64,000 nucleotides of DNA from Echinarachnius parma (taxonomy: Eukaryota; Echinodermata; Echinoidea; Clypeasteroida; Echinarachniidae): assembly GCA_037951105.1 (NCBI GenBank), contig JBAMJV010007513.1, positions 1 through 64,000 of the forward strand. The letters are read 5' to 3'. Below the pieces are notes generated by a model. It searched no databases. It saw only the letters and a list, made by a program, of their open reading frames with translations, and was not told where the DNA came from. A program made the position numbers and the translations under genes. Shown piece after piece: positions 36,961 to 50,396 of this stretch; position 1 is the first letter of the stretch; every line of letters starts with the position of its first letter.

Positions 36961-37480
36961 GTTTTAGTAAAAAATGAAGTTGGTGGGGACAGCTCTCAGC
37001 CAAACAGATTGCAGAGCTTCTTCTACTTCTGTTTCGCGGAGCGATTTAATTTTAGTTGAAAACTTTAGAGACACCATACGTGACCTTTGCTCCGAATACC
37101 TTTGAATGACGTGCTGAGCTGAAGCGCAAAACACGAACAAATCAGTTAGCATGAGGGATGCACAACGTTATGGACGTCTGTGATGTACGGCTGAAGTTTA
37201 AAGCAGGACTTGGACGCTAACTCGCCTGTTTTACTGCGGTTTCTTTACCTTTATGGAAGGATGTTAGTTTGTCCCGCCACAGAAGTAAGTTTAATGAAAT
37301 AAATACTATAAATTTGTCCAATATACCACAGATTTGAGCAAGAACATTAGTGCTCAAAAATGAACTATGAATGAACTCAAGTTGAACGTATTAGCGCATC
37401 CAAAATGGCTGCGCACAGATTACGCTATATCATGTAGTGATTTAGTGCGGATGACTGATTGATGAATTTAATGTAACAAT

Positions 37481-38020
37481 AGCCGCAATCAGACGATAAA
37501 AGCAAATCTCGTGGTTATCTTGTGGTTATCTTGTGGTTTGCAATTCTTAAGAATATCTTGTGGTTTGCGCTCGTTTGAACACGCAAAACTCGTGGTTATC
37601 TTGTGGTTTCCAAACCACGAGATTGCGCACACTGCAAAAAATGCGCAATCTCGTGGTTATCTTGTGGTTATCTTGTGGTTTGCAAACCACAAGATAACCA
37701 CAAGATACTTGTAAGATTTTGCGCAGAATGAGCGCGCGATAAGCGCGCGACTGCGCGCAGTCTACTTTTTTTACCGTCTGAACACAATCAGCTTCGAGAC
37801 TCGTGGTTTGGGTTGACCTCATGACCGAGATATGCTTCCGGTGTGAAAACAAGTCAAGTGAGCGCGCGTGACCTCAAATGAGAAAGGCGTGCATGCTACT
37901 TCCGGTTTTAATTCTTAAGAATTGCAACTCTCGAGAATTGGCATCGTTTGAACACACATTTTGAAGTTCTTAAGAATTGCAATTCTTAAGAACTTGGCTT
38001 TCATCGTCTGAATACGGCTA
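37481..38020. mobile_element. Palindrome-rich MITE-like element
   Basis: Ends AGCCGCAATCAGACGAT and ATCGTCTGAATACGGCT are inverted. Inside are many TCTTGTGGTTATCTTG blocks, their reverse complements, GCGCGC runs and TTCTTAAGAATTGCAA palindromes. Confidence 0.65.
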
Positions 38021-39700
38021 GTTACTCTGGCAATTTATACTGTCATACTCATGAACCAATTATGGTACCAGTGTTAAGAGGATTTATATGAAATAATGAA
38101 TCAAGTTGACAAACTTGAAAGGTGTGCCAATTAATGAACGCTATGTGAACAGAGTTGCCAAGTGATAAACAGATATAAATTGTATTCAACAGAAGAGAAT
38201 ACAATATGGAAATTCCAAAATGTGAGGGTTGCTATTGGAATGCAACCAGTTTATATTTAGTTTGTTTTTCTGGAAAATGATCTAGATTGTGGAAAAACAC
38301 AAATTGTGTTTTCCTGACAAAATATTGTTGGTTGTCATGTGATATTTGATTTGACAAAACTTTGTTGCTGTATTGATACACTTGGCAGCTATGGTGTAGG
38401 ATTAGTTAAGAGTCAAAATAAAGGCAAATGCGAGACTGAAAGTATTAGCATTTAATGGAGGTTTTATTGGTTAACAAAGTCAAAGATACATTATTTTCTA
38501 GATATGTCGGATACATCAGACTGTCAAGGTCAATTGAATGTCACTCTAGGCAAACAGACACAAGTGACATAGTCTATTACATTCAAGAGTGATTTAATAA
38601 AATGTAGATCAAGTAATCAAGTATATGCATCAAGTACAAGCCTCGATACAAGGAAGAGTGGTTGTGTACTTGTGTTTTATATGCAAATTAAGACTTGCAA
38701 ATTGTTTGATTCATATGCAAATTTAGCTATGCAAATCTTTCATTTATATGCGAATTAGCAAGTGGAAATTGTAGAATCACTAGTGTAGTAATTTGAAGAT
38801 GAATTGCGAGCTCATAGAATTACTGCCTGAGTTTTCGTAGGTCATATTTGATAGGTTTCTAGACAGATTCAGTGATTAATAAAGACAGGTTAAGATTTAA
38901 AGAGTTAATTACATTCATCATGTGATAAGATTGTAGACAATTATTCAGGAATTGATTGATGAGGTTTATGCATACTAGTAAAAGCACAAGGGTTTGAAAT
39001 TTATATTAATTTTGAGAAGCAAATTCTAAGGATGAAAACACTAAGATTTAAACTTTGTTTTCTGAAAAGTATGACAAAAACTTGTGAAGCTTATAGAATG
39101 CAAACTTAAATAAGTGTTTTTATTCTTACACAAGCTGTATTTAAAGGAGCGGTTATTAATGCTTAAAGGTGCAGTAGCATTTGTTGCATACTTAAAGGTA
39201 ATTTTGTACTGTAAAATGTCATATACACTTATGTGAACAAGACTATGTGAATAATGTACTAAATCATTTCTTTGGTTCTTTCTGTTTTTTACAGATCGAA
39301 TAAAATAAGCTTAACGGCTTACCTATCTCAATTTCAAGCGGCACAACATTCCTTTCTTGCTGACTCCCTTTCGTCATCGATCCAACTTCTATACCCATTT
39401 TGTCCTCCCCCCCCCCCCCCCCCCCCCCCCCCCCACACACAAATACTGTAGGTGGGATTGCCCTTTCAACATTAACTAATTTCCAAACGGGTCCCATTCT
39501 ATACTTTCTTTAGACTAGCAGCTTGTAAATTATATTTCACATAACGTTCACAATAATATTCCACCACCACCACCATCACATTCATTATCATCATCGTCAG
39601 CATCATCATTATAGCAAGAAATAAAACATCATAATCTCTTATACAAAAAACACAGCAGATAATACAAAAATAAAGATTACAGATTAGAGATTACAAATAT
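38021..39700. other. Intergenic between genes B and C, no gene seen
   Basis: AT-rich, with a poly-C run at 39407-39434 and short CAC/CAT triplets near 39560. No coding region can be supported. Confidence 0.5.
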
Positions 39701-39719
39701 TTATTTTGCTTATCCATCA

Positions 39720-40013
39720 AATTATGGAAACAGACAAAACTGATATTGATCATTGATCCGCGTGGACGTGGGAAAACCCAAAAGTTAGTGATTTTGAGAT
39801 ACGAACTGTTGTATAAATGGGTCGCGGTGTTTAACGGCTACTATTATTTCAAAATACACTCTTGACATTGTACCTTGTTGTTTGTACATGTTGCGGGTTC
39901 AGAGGTCGAAGCTAAATCCACATGTCTTACGATTATAGTATCACATGAGTGTAGGCTTATTACTTGAATGTGGAAATTTAATGGTAGTTGTCATTCATTG
40001 GATACAGACAACC
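39720..40013 (+). promoter_or_regulatory. Gene C promoter, degenerate kappaB-CRE module
   Basis: Aligns with the gene B promoter, but the kappaB position reads GGGAAAACCC (39770-39779) and the CRE position reads TGATTTTG (39789-39796). The rest of the block, including TACACTCTTGACA and TGTTGCGG segments, is conserved. Confidence 0.55.
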
Positions 40014-43000
40014 ATGGACGAAATAATTGACGAAATCGAAATGGACGCACTATTACTGCAGGTAAGAAATCCTCTGGTTATTGTTTCATAAATAATAATA
40101 ATAATATAATATTCTCGATATATAGCGCCTAATATGATTGCTAATAATCTCTACAATTATATTATTACCCCTCGGTCATCGGATGTATACTGCAATCAAT
40201 CCAGCACACAGGTGCACGTTTCCCACTCCCTACATGGAGAGCATTCCAGCCAGGCAACCTTGTAGGTGTATGACATGTTTTTGGGGCAACATAATTATGC
40301 TGTCCATTTTTTCCACGAAGTTTGAATTTTTCGTGGAGGCACCTGTGGGGCACAGAGCCCCACCCCCTCCCATCCCGCTTAGCAACGCCCCTGGACGAGA
40401 CGGATATAGAGGAGTAATGGTGTAACACCACTGTCTTATCAATTTGGTGGAAATACACTATACGTATGTCTTTAAAAAACTACCGTTGAGTATTGGTATT
40501 TTCCGAATTTCTCCCCCGATATTAATTGTAAGGGATTCGGTTTTTGTCGAGCCCATCGTAGGTGGAGGGAGACTTATGCCCGGGGCAGACAGAGCCAACT
40601 CGACCCGATCCGACTGGTTTCAGCCTGATTAACTCAGTATGCGCTGCCTCAGGACTCTGGTTTCGCCAGTCAAGAGCCATTTGAAGGTCATTCGAGGCCG
40701 ATTCAACATATTATTGGATCGGCTCCGACTGAGCGAAACTGACTCTAGCCTGACTGAAAACCAGTCGGATTGGGTCGAGTCGACTCTGTCTGCGCCGGGC
40801 ATAAGGGATCCAAATTGCGTCCGTCCGTCTTTCCGTCCGTCCGTCTGTCCGTCCGTCCGTGACGATTACAAAAATGTGAATAACTTTCCAACCCTGCATC
40901 CGTTTGTAACCAAATTTGATTGGTAGATGCCCTACATTGGCCTTCATGATATTATTGGGTCAAAGGTCACATAAATAGGTCAAAGGTCAAATGGGGTCAA
41001 ATGTGAAGTTTTACCTGTAAGAGTCTATTAGGGTTGGTAACTTTCCAACCCTGCATGTGTTTGTAACCAAACTTGATTGGTTGGTGCCCTATATTTTGGC
41101 CTCCATGATGTCATGGGGTCAAAGGTCACGTAAGTAGGTCAAAGGTCAAATGAGGCCAAATGTGAAGTTTTACCTGTAAGAGTCTATTAGGGTTGATAAC
41201 TTTCCTACCCTGCATTTGTTTGTAACCAAACTTGATTGGTAGATGCCCTACATTGGCCTCCATGATATTCTGGGGTCAAAGGTCACATAAGGAGTTCAAA
41301 GGTCAAATGGGGTCAAATGTGAAGTTTTACCTGTAAGAGTCTATTAGGGTTGATAACTTTCCAACCCTGCATGTGTTTGTAACCAAACTTGATTGGTTGG
41401 TGCCCTATATCTTGGCCTCCATGATATCCTGGGGTCAAAGGTCACGTAAGTAGGTCAAAGGTCAAATGAGGCCAAATGTGAAGTTTTACCTGCAAGAGTC
41501 TATTAGGGTTGATAACTTTCCAACCCTGCATTTGTTGTAACCAAACTTGATTGGTAGATGCCCTACGTACATTGGCCTCCATGATATTCTGGGGTCAAAC
41601 GTCACATAAGAAGGTCAAAGGTCAATTGAGGTCAAATGTGATATTTTACCTGCAAGAGTCTATGAGGGTTAATAACTTTCCAACCCTTCATCTGTTTGTA
41701 ACTAAACTTGATTGGTAGGTGCCCTATATTAGCCTCCATGATATTCTTGGGTCAAAGGTCAAATGAGGTCCAATGTTGTATGAATGCGCGTAAGTGAGCG
41801 AGACACTCTACGGCTATCGCCTTGTTTTAATTCCATTCGAAAGTTCATTGAATAAAACATGTAAAATAATAATCATTCGCATTCAAATGCTCTCATTGTT
41901 GTAAAATTTGATTTGAAAATAGTTTATTAATAAGATTCTCCGCCAGGGGACATTTAGATTTTTTAGAAAGAAAAAAATAATACTTATAGACTACTTTGAA
42001 AAAAATCTAAATAGGTTTTTTAAAAAGTTGTTGAGAGATATCTCTATTGAATCATTATTTTAAAAAAACATCAAATGCACAATTTTGTATGAAAATGGCT
42101 AAAACCAATGATTTTTTTAGAAAGCACCCTCTTGAGTTGTAACGGCTCTTTTTAAATTATAACAGGGGTTTTACTTAGTCGTTTGTAATTATGTATACTT
42201 TTCGAGCATGGTAGAGTTATAACTATTATAGTTTTTACTGTAATGGTGCAGGTTTTGGTTACTAAAGTTAAGTTTGACTAATACTCAACTATCCCTTTAA
42301 TTTAAAGGACTTGCCATTATGTTTGTTGTTGTTTTGTAATCATCGTGAGGATGCCTCCATCCCTGCGCTAGCCTACAAATGTATTTGGATTAAAGTCATT
42401 ACAAATAAAGAATATAGTACATACTAACTCAAACGATTTTAGCCACTAATATCAATGTTCGCAAATATCTCTATACAGGTTTATTTGTTTATTCTAGTTA
42501 TGTATCTACTTAATTATGTATTTATGCATGTATTTATTTTGTTAATTGTTTAAATAAAATCTTGAACACTATGTCATTTTCTTTGTTTTGACGCGCAATG
42601 TAAATACGAGTCGAGAGTATTATGTTCATAATTTAATGACGGCGGGATTGACGGGAAATGATTATGTCCACACAGGTAATATGCGGCATGCAAAACATGC
42701 CAAACATGGCATACAAGCCAGACAAGCCAGAAGAAAGTAAGCTATTACGGGTGTACGACCAGCTGAGAAATGGGATGAACGCCGACAAGATAAAACAAGT
42801 GTACTTTGAGATGGGGAAGCGCCTCGGATTTGACTCTAAATACCTGAAACTGCAGATGAAGGATTGTAAAGAGGATTTCCTAAGAGCTTCACTGCGGAAC
42901 CTGACCCGATGGAGGGCATGCCAAGATCAAAGCCAGAGAGGTGCAGCAAGGGCGTTTCTCAGCGACATTCTCTCTCAGGTGGATCTGGCAAGTGCCTATC

Positions 43001-46000
43001 AAATTCCGGATGCAGGTAATGTCCGTAGTATAGCAGTGGTAGTATACATACATGCGTAAATATACATTCCACTGCGGATATGCCCATTTGGTGTGTATGT
43101 CCCCGGTTTGATGGAACGCACACGGGATGATATGCCCCATTGCCCAGTACACAAACACACACTCTAACTCACAAACGTATACACGAATTGGTAGTATACA
43201 TACATGCCTTAGTGTTACGTCAAAAAATAATATGACGACTTCTATACTATTACTAATGATAATAATGATGATCATGATAATAACAAAATAATAACAAAAA
43301 TAATCAGCCAATAACGATCATATGCACCAGCATTGTATCTATTTAAGACGGCACGTGATTGCCCGCTTATTTATATCTAAGAGCGCATAAGTAAATTGTT
43401 GTTTTTATTTTCAACATTTTAAATGCACGCTCACACTAACACACACACACGCACGCACACACACACACGCACGCACGGACACACACACCGCAAGCACACA
43501 CTCACACACGCGCGCACACACACATACACGCACACATGTACACACTATTTATGATAATAAAGAAAATGTATAACAACTTGTTTTTTATTCATAATTACGA
43601 AAGAGTATTTAATTGTGCAAGCTCAAGTTTTAGAATGGTTACAATTAAACACTTTATAATGATGATCAATACGAAATAAATTATTTACCAATTCATCGAT
43701 TAACTATTTGGTCAGATGAGAGTCAGGAAAGAGACCAAACGGATATCCTTACTGATGTCGTGATCGTCAATATATCCTTGGCGACCACGGGAAATATGGG
43801 CGCCTACTGGGTTATCGGCTCCACCCTGGGCATCGGTCTTGATGTGCTAGACAATATGCTGACCAAGTGTGGGGAGAAAGGGAATACGGCATCCATAGCA
43901 ACTGAAAAGATCCTGAGACTATGGCGAAGCAGCTCAAAGAGAGGTGATGACGTCAGATGCGTTCTGGTAGAGATGTTGATTGATCGGGGGCTGTTTGATG
44001 ACTGCTCGTTTCTTGTCAAAGGTGTGTTTTTTGTTCGGGTATATCAGCTTAGATATAAACAAAACGTAGGAATGTTCGCTTACTGTTTCTGAAAATTAGT
44101 ATGCATGATTCCGACCACGTTATGAAACGTCATCTGAGCGCTTCTGATCACGCACTACCAATGAAACCGCTGTTGTTGAATTTGCTGTCAGTGGTTACGT
44201 AAACTGCTTTTGTTTGAGCCAATCGCATGATGTTTCATGTGGTACCGTTTGAAAACTTGGCGGCCTCCAGTGTTCCAAAAATAGATGAGAGCCTAGTGGT
44301 TTAGAAAACATTGATTATTTCCATTGTTAGTGATACCCAAAAGGAAATATACGACCAGAAATGAAGGGAATTATGCAATCAGTAACAATAGGCAAAAACA
44401 CCAGTGCTTAACACCCTCTTCAAAAAGGGGGCAAAGGGGAGTTAGGTAATTAAACGTGCTCCAATCTAGTAAATAAGAAGGACATAAAAGAAGAAAAAGT
44501 AAGGTATTCTTCTACCTGTTCCAGGTTATTCGTTAAGTCATTGATTACATTTTCTCTAAAGTCATTAATGCTTTGCTGATTAAATCTAGGAATAGTGGTG
44601 ATGTCTTTTAAACTACATTAGTGCTTGTTATAGTGGCAGACTTTGTAATGGTGTTCACACGGGCGTAGCGAGTTACGTAATACCTATTCAACTGGGGGGG
44701 ATGTAATCCGATGAATGAATAGCTCATCCCCCCCACTTGAATGGGTATCAATGTCATGTCTACGCCCGTGGGTATTCATAATATATTAACTGATTACATG
44801 TAGGAATCCGTAGAACCGTTCATACACTTATGAGATCAGTGGCGTAGCTACGGGGGCAACTTGTGTGCCCCCACTCAGCACGACCACGCTTAGCTTAGCC
44901 ACTGATGGGCATTTATATATATGTATATTTTCAGGAACCGATTGGGAGTTATTCCAATCGGAAAAAACACCGAATCTGCTGAGATTGGCGGTCTCCGATA
45001 TCAGTGCTGATGCCCTATCCGATGGAAGTAATCGGATAATCGTGACGCCACTCGGTGATATGGACTCAAAACTTCTGGTGTCGTTAATTCTTCGTGTGCA
45101 GATGCGATTTTATGAGAAACCAGCGATCGTGGTTGTTGTCAATCAGGTAAAACGGATGATACGTCAAATTGTTATTTTATAGAATCACTGTGTAGTCATG
45201 ATTACAGGCGTAGACTGGGATGATGATAGCCTTTCTTTTGCATTAGCTTGTACATGTGAACACCGTATATAGTGTTATATAGATTCTATCATAACGAAAT
45301 AACCTTACTTTAAGATATACATTTAGATATGAAGAGCTTTCTTCCAAAAGGCGCTATATCCACTTTTTCAACTTTCGAAGTAAACAGGTTTCTTTGCCAA
45401 ACTTTGTACTATGGGAATATGAAAATTGAACTTTCTATATGTTGAATTTGAGTGAGTAATCTGTAGCTTATAAATGTAGATATATCGTTAACTCAATTTA
45501 TATGGAAAGTGGATTTAGACCCCGTTTACAGTGTAGGGCCGGGCCGAGCCGCGGCTCGGCCCTGCCTAAATTGCGGTACTCGCCCCCCCCCCCCCTCCCC
45601 CCCCCCCCCCAATTTTGTGCGTTTACAGTGAAAAAAAAGGCCGGGCCGAGCCGCGGCTCGGCCCGGCCTTTTTTTCACTGTAAACGGGGTCTTAGCTCCT
45701 TTTGGAACTGAGCTCTTCATATAAACTTTTAGAATCTATTATTAAAACGGAGTTGTATTAATTTATTTTGTATTTATTGTTTATTTGCGGAAATGAATTT
45801 CTTTCAAGGAGGATTATAATTCACTTACAATGGGTTTTGTTTATCTGACATTTTTAATCCTGAAAACCGTTCCCCAAATAATCCAGGTATGTCATGCTGA
45901 GGCGTACAGAAAGGCGTTGAAAAAGCGCTTTGAGTATGTTGGATACATCACTGGGAGCCAGAGGCCTAAAGACCACGGCCCAACATCAAAGCTTCCCTTC

Positions 46001-49000
46001 AATATCATCATGGTAGTCAACGACGTGCTCGTGGTGACTGCCCAGATATTCGTGGCTGCTCTCCGCAATAAAGAGGTGTCTACGGAAGACATCGACGTCA
46101 TCATCTTTGACGAGTGTCACGAGGCTAAGGTTGGAATTCATGGAGTGATTGAACACACCTATTTCTGTATTAATTGACTCTTTAAATTATTCATACGTAG
46201 TTTACCTAGTTTATTCATTGTATGTTATTGGAGGTGTATCGTGTAATTTTGTGTATCTTTTGATGTAATGATACGGTTATTTATACAGTACTGTATATTC
46301 ATCTATTCATGATTTGGATTACTTGTTAGTTCCCCTTTTTGTTGTTTTTTACCTCTGCATTTGTTACTTTATTTGTCCATTTAATGATTAACTCATTAAT
46401 GTATTTACAGTATCTTTTTTTACAGATAAATTCATTTATTTAGTTATTCATTCATTTATCATATAAATGATTTGGTTATTTATTTATTTATCTATTTATG
46501 AATTTATGATTTTAAAATGTCTTTAAATACGTGTAAATGGATCGTCGGCGTACCTAGGCGGGGGGGGGGGATTAACCCCCCACCCCTTTTTCAAAATTGA
46601 AGTGGTCTCGAGGTCACTTTTTAGCGGTCTCGACCATCATAACAATGGTCTTGGCCCCCAAAACCAAGTGGTCTCGGTCTCGGCCTCGAATTTGTTTGAC
46701 CCCCCTCGAACAAATTTTGACGGACCTCCCCCGCGAAACATTTTGACGGACAACCCCCCCCCCCCCCTTCTCCCCTTGGACAACTCCTGGGTACACCAGT
46801 GAAATGGATGGTTATAAAAATTCTACAGTAATCTGCATATGCATGTATTGGTGTGAACATTTGAAATGGTTTATCAAATTGCTCCTATTTTAATTAATGT
46901 TCTCTTTGATAAAAACAACGTAGGTGTATTTTGAGTCAACAAACTCATGTATATTGTTGTTAGAAATCATTGAATAGTTGTATTATTTTCAAACCAACAG
47001 AAAGGAAATGCTTATGTTGACATCATGGACAAGGTCCGAGGGACTAGGACAAAATTCATACAGGTGGAGTATTAATGTTGCCTTTCAGAATAAAAATAGA
47101 TTCAGACAAGAAATGTTCATTTCATAAAAATAATGAGCTTGAAATGTGCAGCAACCATTTGTTGTTCATTGTTGTTTTTTCCGTGTTCAGAACGGTTCAA
47201 AAACCCTTATGATACTTCTTTTTTCTGATGGCCATATCTTTTCCGACTATGATCAAGCGGATATCTTTTAATGTGTGCCGATTAATCCTAGAGCAATATG
47301 CCACACATGACCTATTATAATGTATGAGATATTATCCATATTATCATATTTCAAATTTACATTTTTGAATTCCATATACTATATCCTGCCTGCCATCCGA
47401 TATCGATTAAAGTGGCCCCGACATGAAATGGCGCAAAACGTTTGACTGACTTTTGTAACTGTTAACGGTAAATCCAAACATGAGAACAGTTTGTCTTTGT
47501 CACCTTTGGGAACGCCCCCTCCCCCCGAAAAAAAAACAACAACAACAAACAAACAAACAAACAAAAACAAAAACAAAAACAGGAAAAACAGAATTGAATA
47601 TAAAACATGTTATTATTATGATTGTGATTAGTTTAGTACACACTAAGAAAAAATGGGTCAATCTTACACCTATATAGGTGCAAACCGTTGCCACACTGGG
47701 GGCTCCTATATAAGTGCAAAAGTTCACCTTTTGGTAAAGGTTCAGATTTAATCCTTCACCGTTTGCACCTTGAGGGTGCAATATTGTATATTTAGGAAAA
47801 GGTGCAGAGTTGCACCTAAAAAAAAAGATACGTGTAAGTGTAAACTTAAGTGTAAGTGTAAGTGTAAATATAAGTTAAAGGTGCACAGTTGCACCAGTGT
47901 GGTGCAACATTGCACCTTTGAGTTAAGTGTAAAGATGCACCAAAAATGGTTAAAAGTTGAACACCCCTTTCCTGCGAGTGCATGTGTGTATAGTCCTATT
48001 CTCGTAGTCCTAATAACCTATGATATAACCTATGATATAACCTATACGTACTTTGCCCTAAGCCTATACCTATCATTCCTAACCATCGGTCCTTGTTCAC
48101 GTTTAGCTTATAAGCAGGTTACAACACGATGTATGTTTTATAGTGGTTAGTAATTAAACACAGACGTTAAAACAGTATCGCCTTAATTCATTACCCCCAA
48201 AATGGTTCACAAGAGTCCACTGATAATTAATTGTTACTAAATTAAATTACAAATGCATTCTGATAATTATTTCACAAAATAACGAGATTATGAAGAGATT
48301 AAATGTTCGTTTTGCAAAAGCACAAACTAGCACATGAATATTCATGAACCTGTTACAAATTACTGCAAATCGTGCGGTTTTATTTGTATTCAATGTCAAC
48401 AACAAACGAATACGCTGTTTTGACCTGGAGTCATACTATTGATATAAATGCGATTCAATACGTATACTAGTCGTACACAAATCAGCTGTTGCTGTGTCGG
48501 AAAAACCTGAAAAGCTTTTAAAATTGCCATGAGCAACCATTGTTGATAGGCTACGCATAAACTGGTCTTTAGATCATCGAATTAATGATGTCGCATTATG
48601 TTATTATTACTCCGGTTATAATGTATACTCTGCATCATCTGCACCTTCCGATTAATGTATTTCTTTGTGTGAATAACGTGCGATATCTTGGCAAAACAAA
48701 TTACCAATCAGAGGGGCTGTAACGAAACTATTTTTAAATTATAAATATTCTCATAATACTTTATTTCCTTCATGCATAATAAGCTATCATTTTACAAAAG
48801 AATCATAGAGTAGTGATGGATATTAAACATTTTGCATTAAAACACTAAATGCATATTTTGTCTCTCTGTGAGTTAACTATTTCTCTCGGACCTTGTAATT
48901 GGCTGACTGCCTTGCCGTGGCCGTAGTTGTCATTTATTTTCAGACCAATTTCAATAATTTCAAAAAGACAGTTGACACATGTTCATTATAAAACCATAAA

Positions 49001-50286
49001 CTTATACACTCATTATGGTGCACAATACTTTTGATGTTGGCATAGAGTTTATCATGGTATATATCTCAGAAACCACGTGTGCAGTAGGACCGTTGTATAG
49101 GAACAAGACCAAGAATAGTGGGTCTTTGTAGCAAAAAATCACCTAAATAGGTGCACAAAATGGTGCAATGTTACTCCTTTACCAAGTCTGCACCTTTCGC
49201 CGTTACTTTGCACCTTGTTTGATTCTCGCTTGGTAGCTTATGAAACAAATGACCAATCAAAGGGGCTTTAGTGAATCTACGTGTGAAGAAGAACTATTTT
49301 CATATTACGTTACTGCCAATTTCTCTGTTTTTCAAATCCCTGCATGCATGATGAGCTATTATTTCACGCAAGAACCAATAGAGCAGTGATGTAAATCAAC
49401 AATTTTGCATTTAAACACAAAATACATGTGTTTTCTCTCCGTGAGTGAATTGTTTCTCTCGGACCCTGTAATTGGTTGATAGCCTTGCTGTGGCCGTAGT
49501 TGTCATTAATATGATTGTACAGACCCATCTAATTCTTTTCAAGATTATATTAAAATAAAATTGGCACATATTCATTCAAAACCATAAGGGTATACATTCA
49601 TAATAGTGCGTGATGATATATTTGATGATTGACATAGAGTGTACGAATCTTATATTAACAGAGGAGTACATAAAACCATGCATGCAGTAGGACCATGGTT
49701 TAGGAACAAGACTAAGAAAGGTGCGACTTTGCCCCTTAGCAAAATGCACCCTAAAAGGTGCATAAAATGGTGCAACTTTAATCCTATGCCGAGTCTGCAC
49801 CTTTTTTCGTTACTTTGCACCATTTATCAACCATTTTTTCTTAGTGTGTAGTAGTAAAAGTACTATTATTAGTTTCGTTATTGTTATAATAATTAGTGTT
49901 ATTTGTATTATCATTATCATTCTCATTATTATTTTTTTATTGTCATTGTTATTATTATTATTAAATGAAGTAGTAGATTATTATTATTATCATAATTATC
50001 ATCATTTTCGTATCATTATTAGTTAGTATAATTATTACTTTCGCAAACAGATTCTTGGTCTGACCACGTTCGCAGGACTCGACAACATGATGGGCAGAAA
50101 AGCCACCAAAAACCAAGCGACCCGATGTGTGATTAATATGTTTGCCAATCTCCGTGCGGTCCACCTGGTCGTACGCAAGTCATGGGAAACGAATAAACAA
50201 AATCAGGGTATGATCAGTAGAAGTATTCAAGTAGTAGTAGTAGTAGTAATAGTAGTAGTAATAGTAGTTAGTAGTAGTAGTAGTAC

Positions 50287-50345
<59 letters not shown>

Positions 50346-50352
50346 GTAGTAT

Positions 50353-50396
<44 letters not shown>

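Larger units (their letters stand above)
44935..50207 (+). other. Gene C Hel1 remnant without Walker A (exons 4-7)
   Basis: Exons 44935-45146, 45887-46129, 47001-47063 and 50051-50207. Conserved with gene A: a terminal [16 protein letters not shown], and the CVINMFANL helix after motif III. Changed: the Q motif and Walker A (RIIVTPLGDMDSKLL), and motif III (LGLTTFAGL). B and C share these changes, so they arose before the two genes separated. Confidence 0.85.

Noticed and set aside
42889-43311. 140-codon minus-strand frame
   Set aside because: Shadow of gene C exon 2 and its intron; no motifs.
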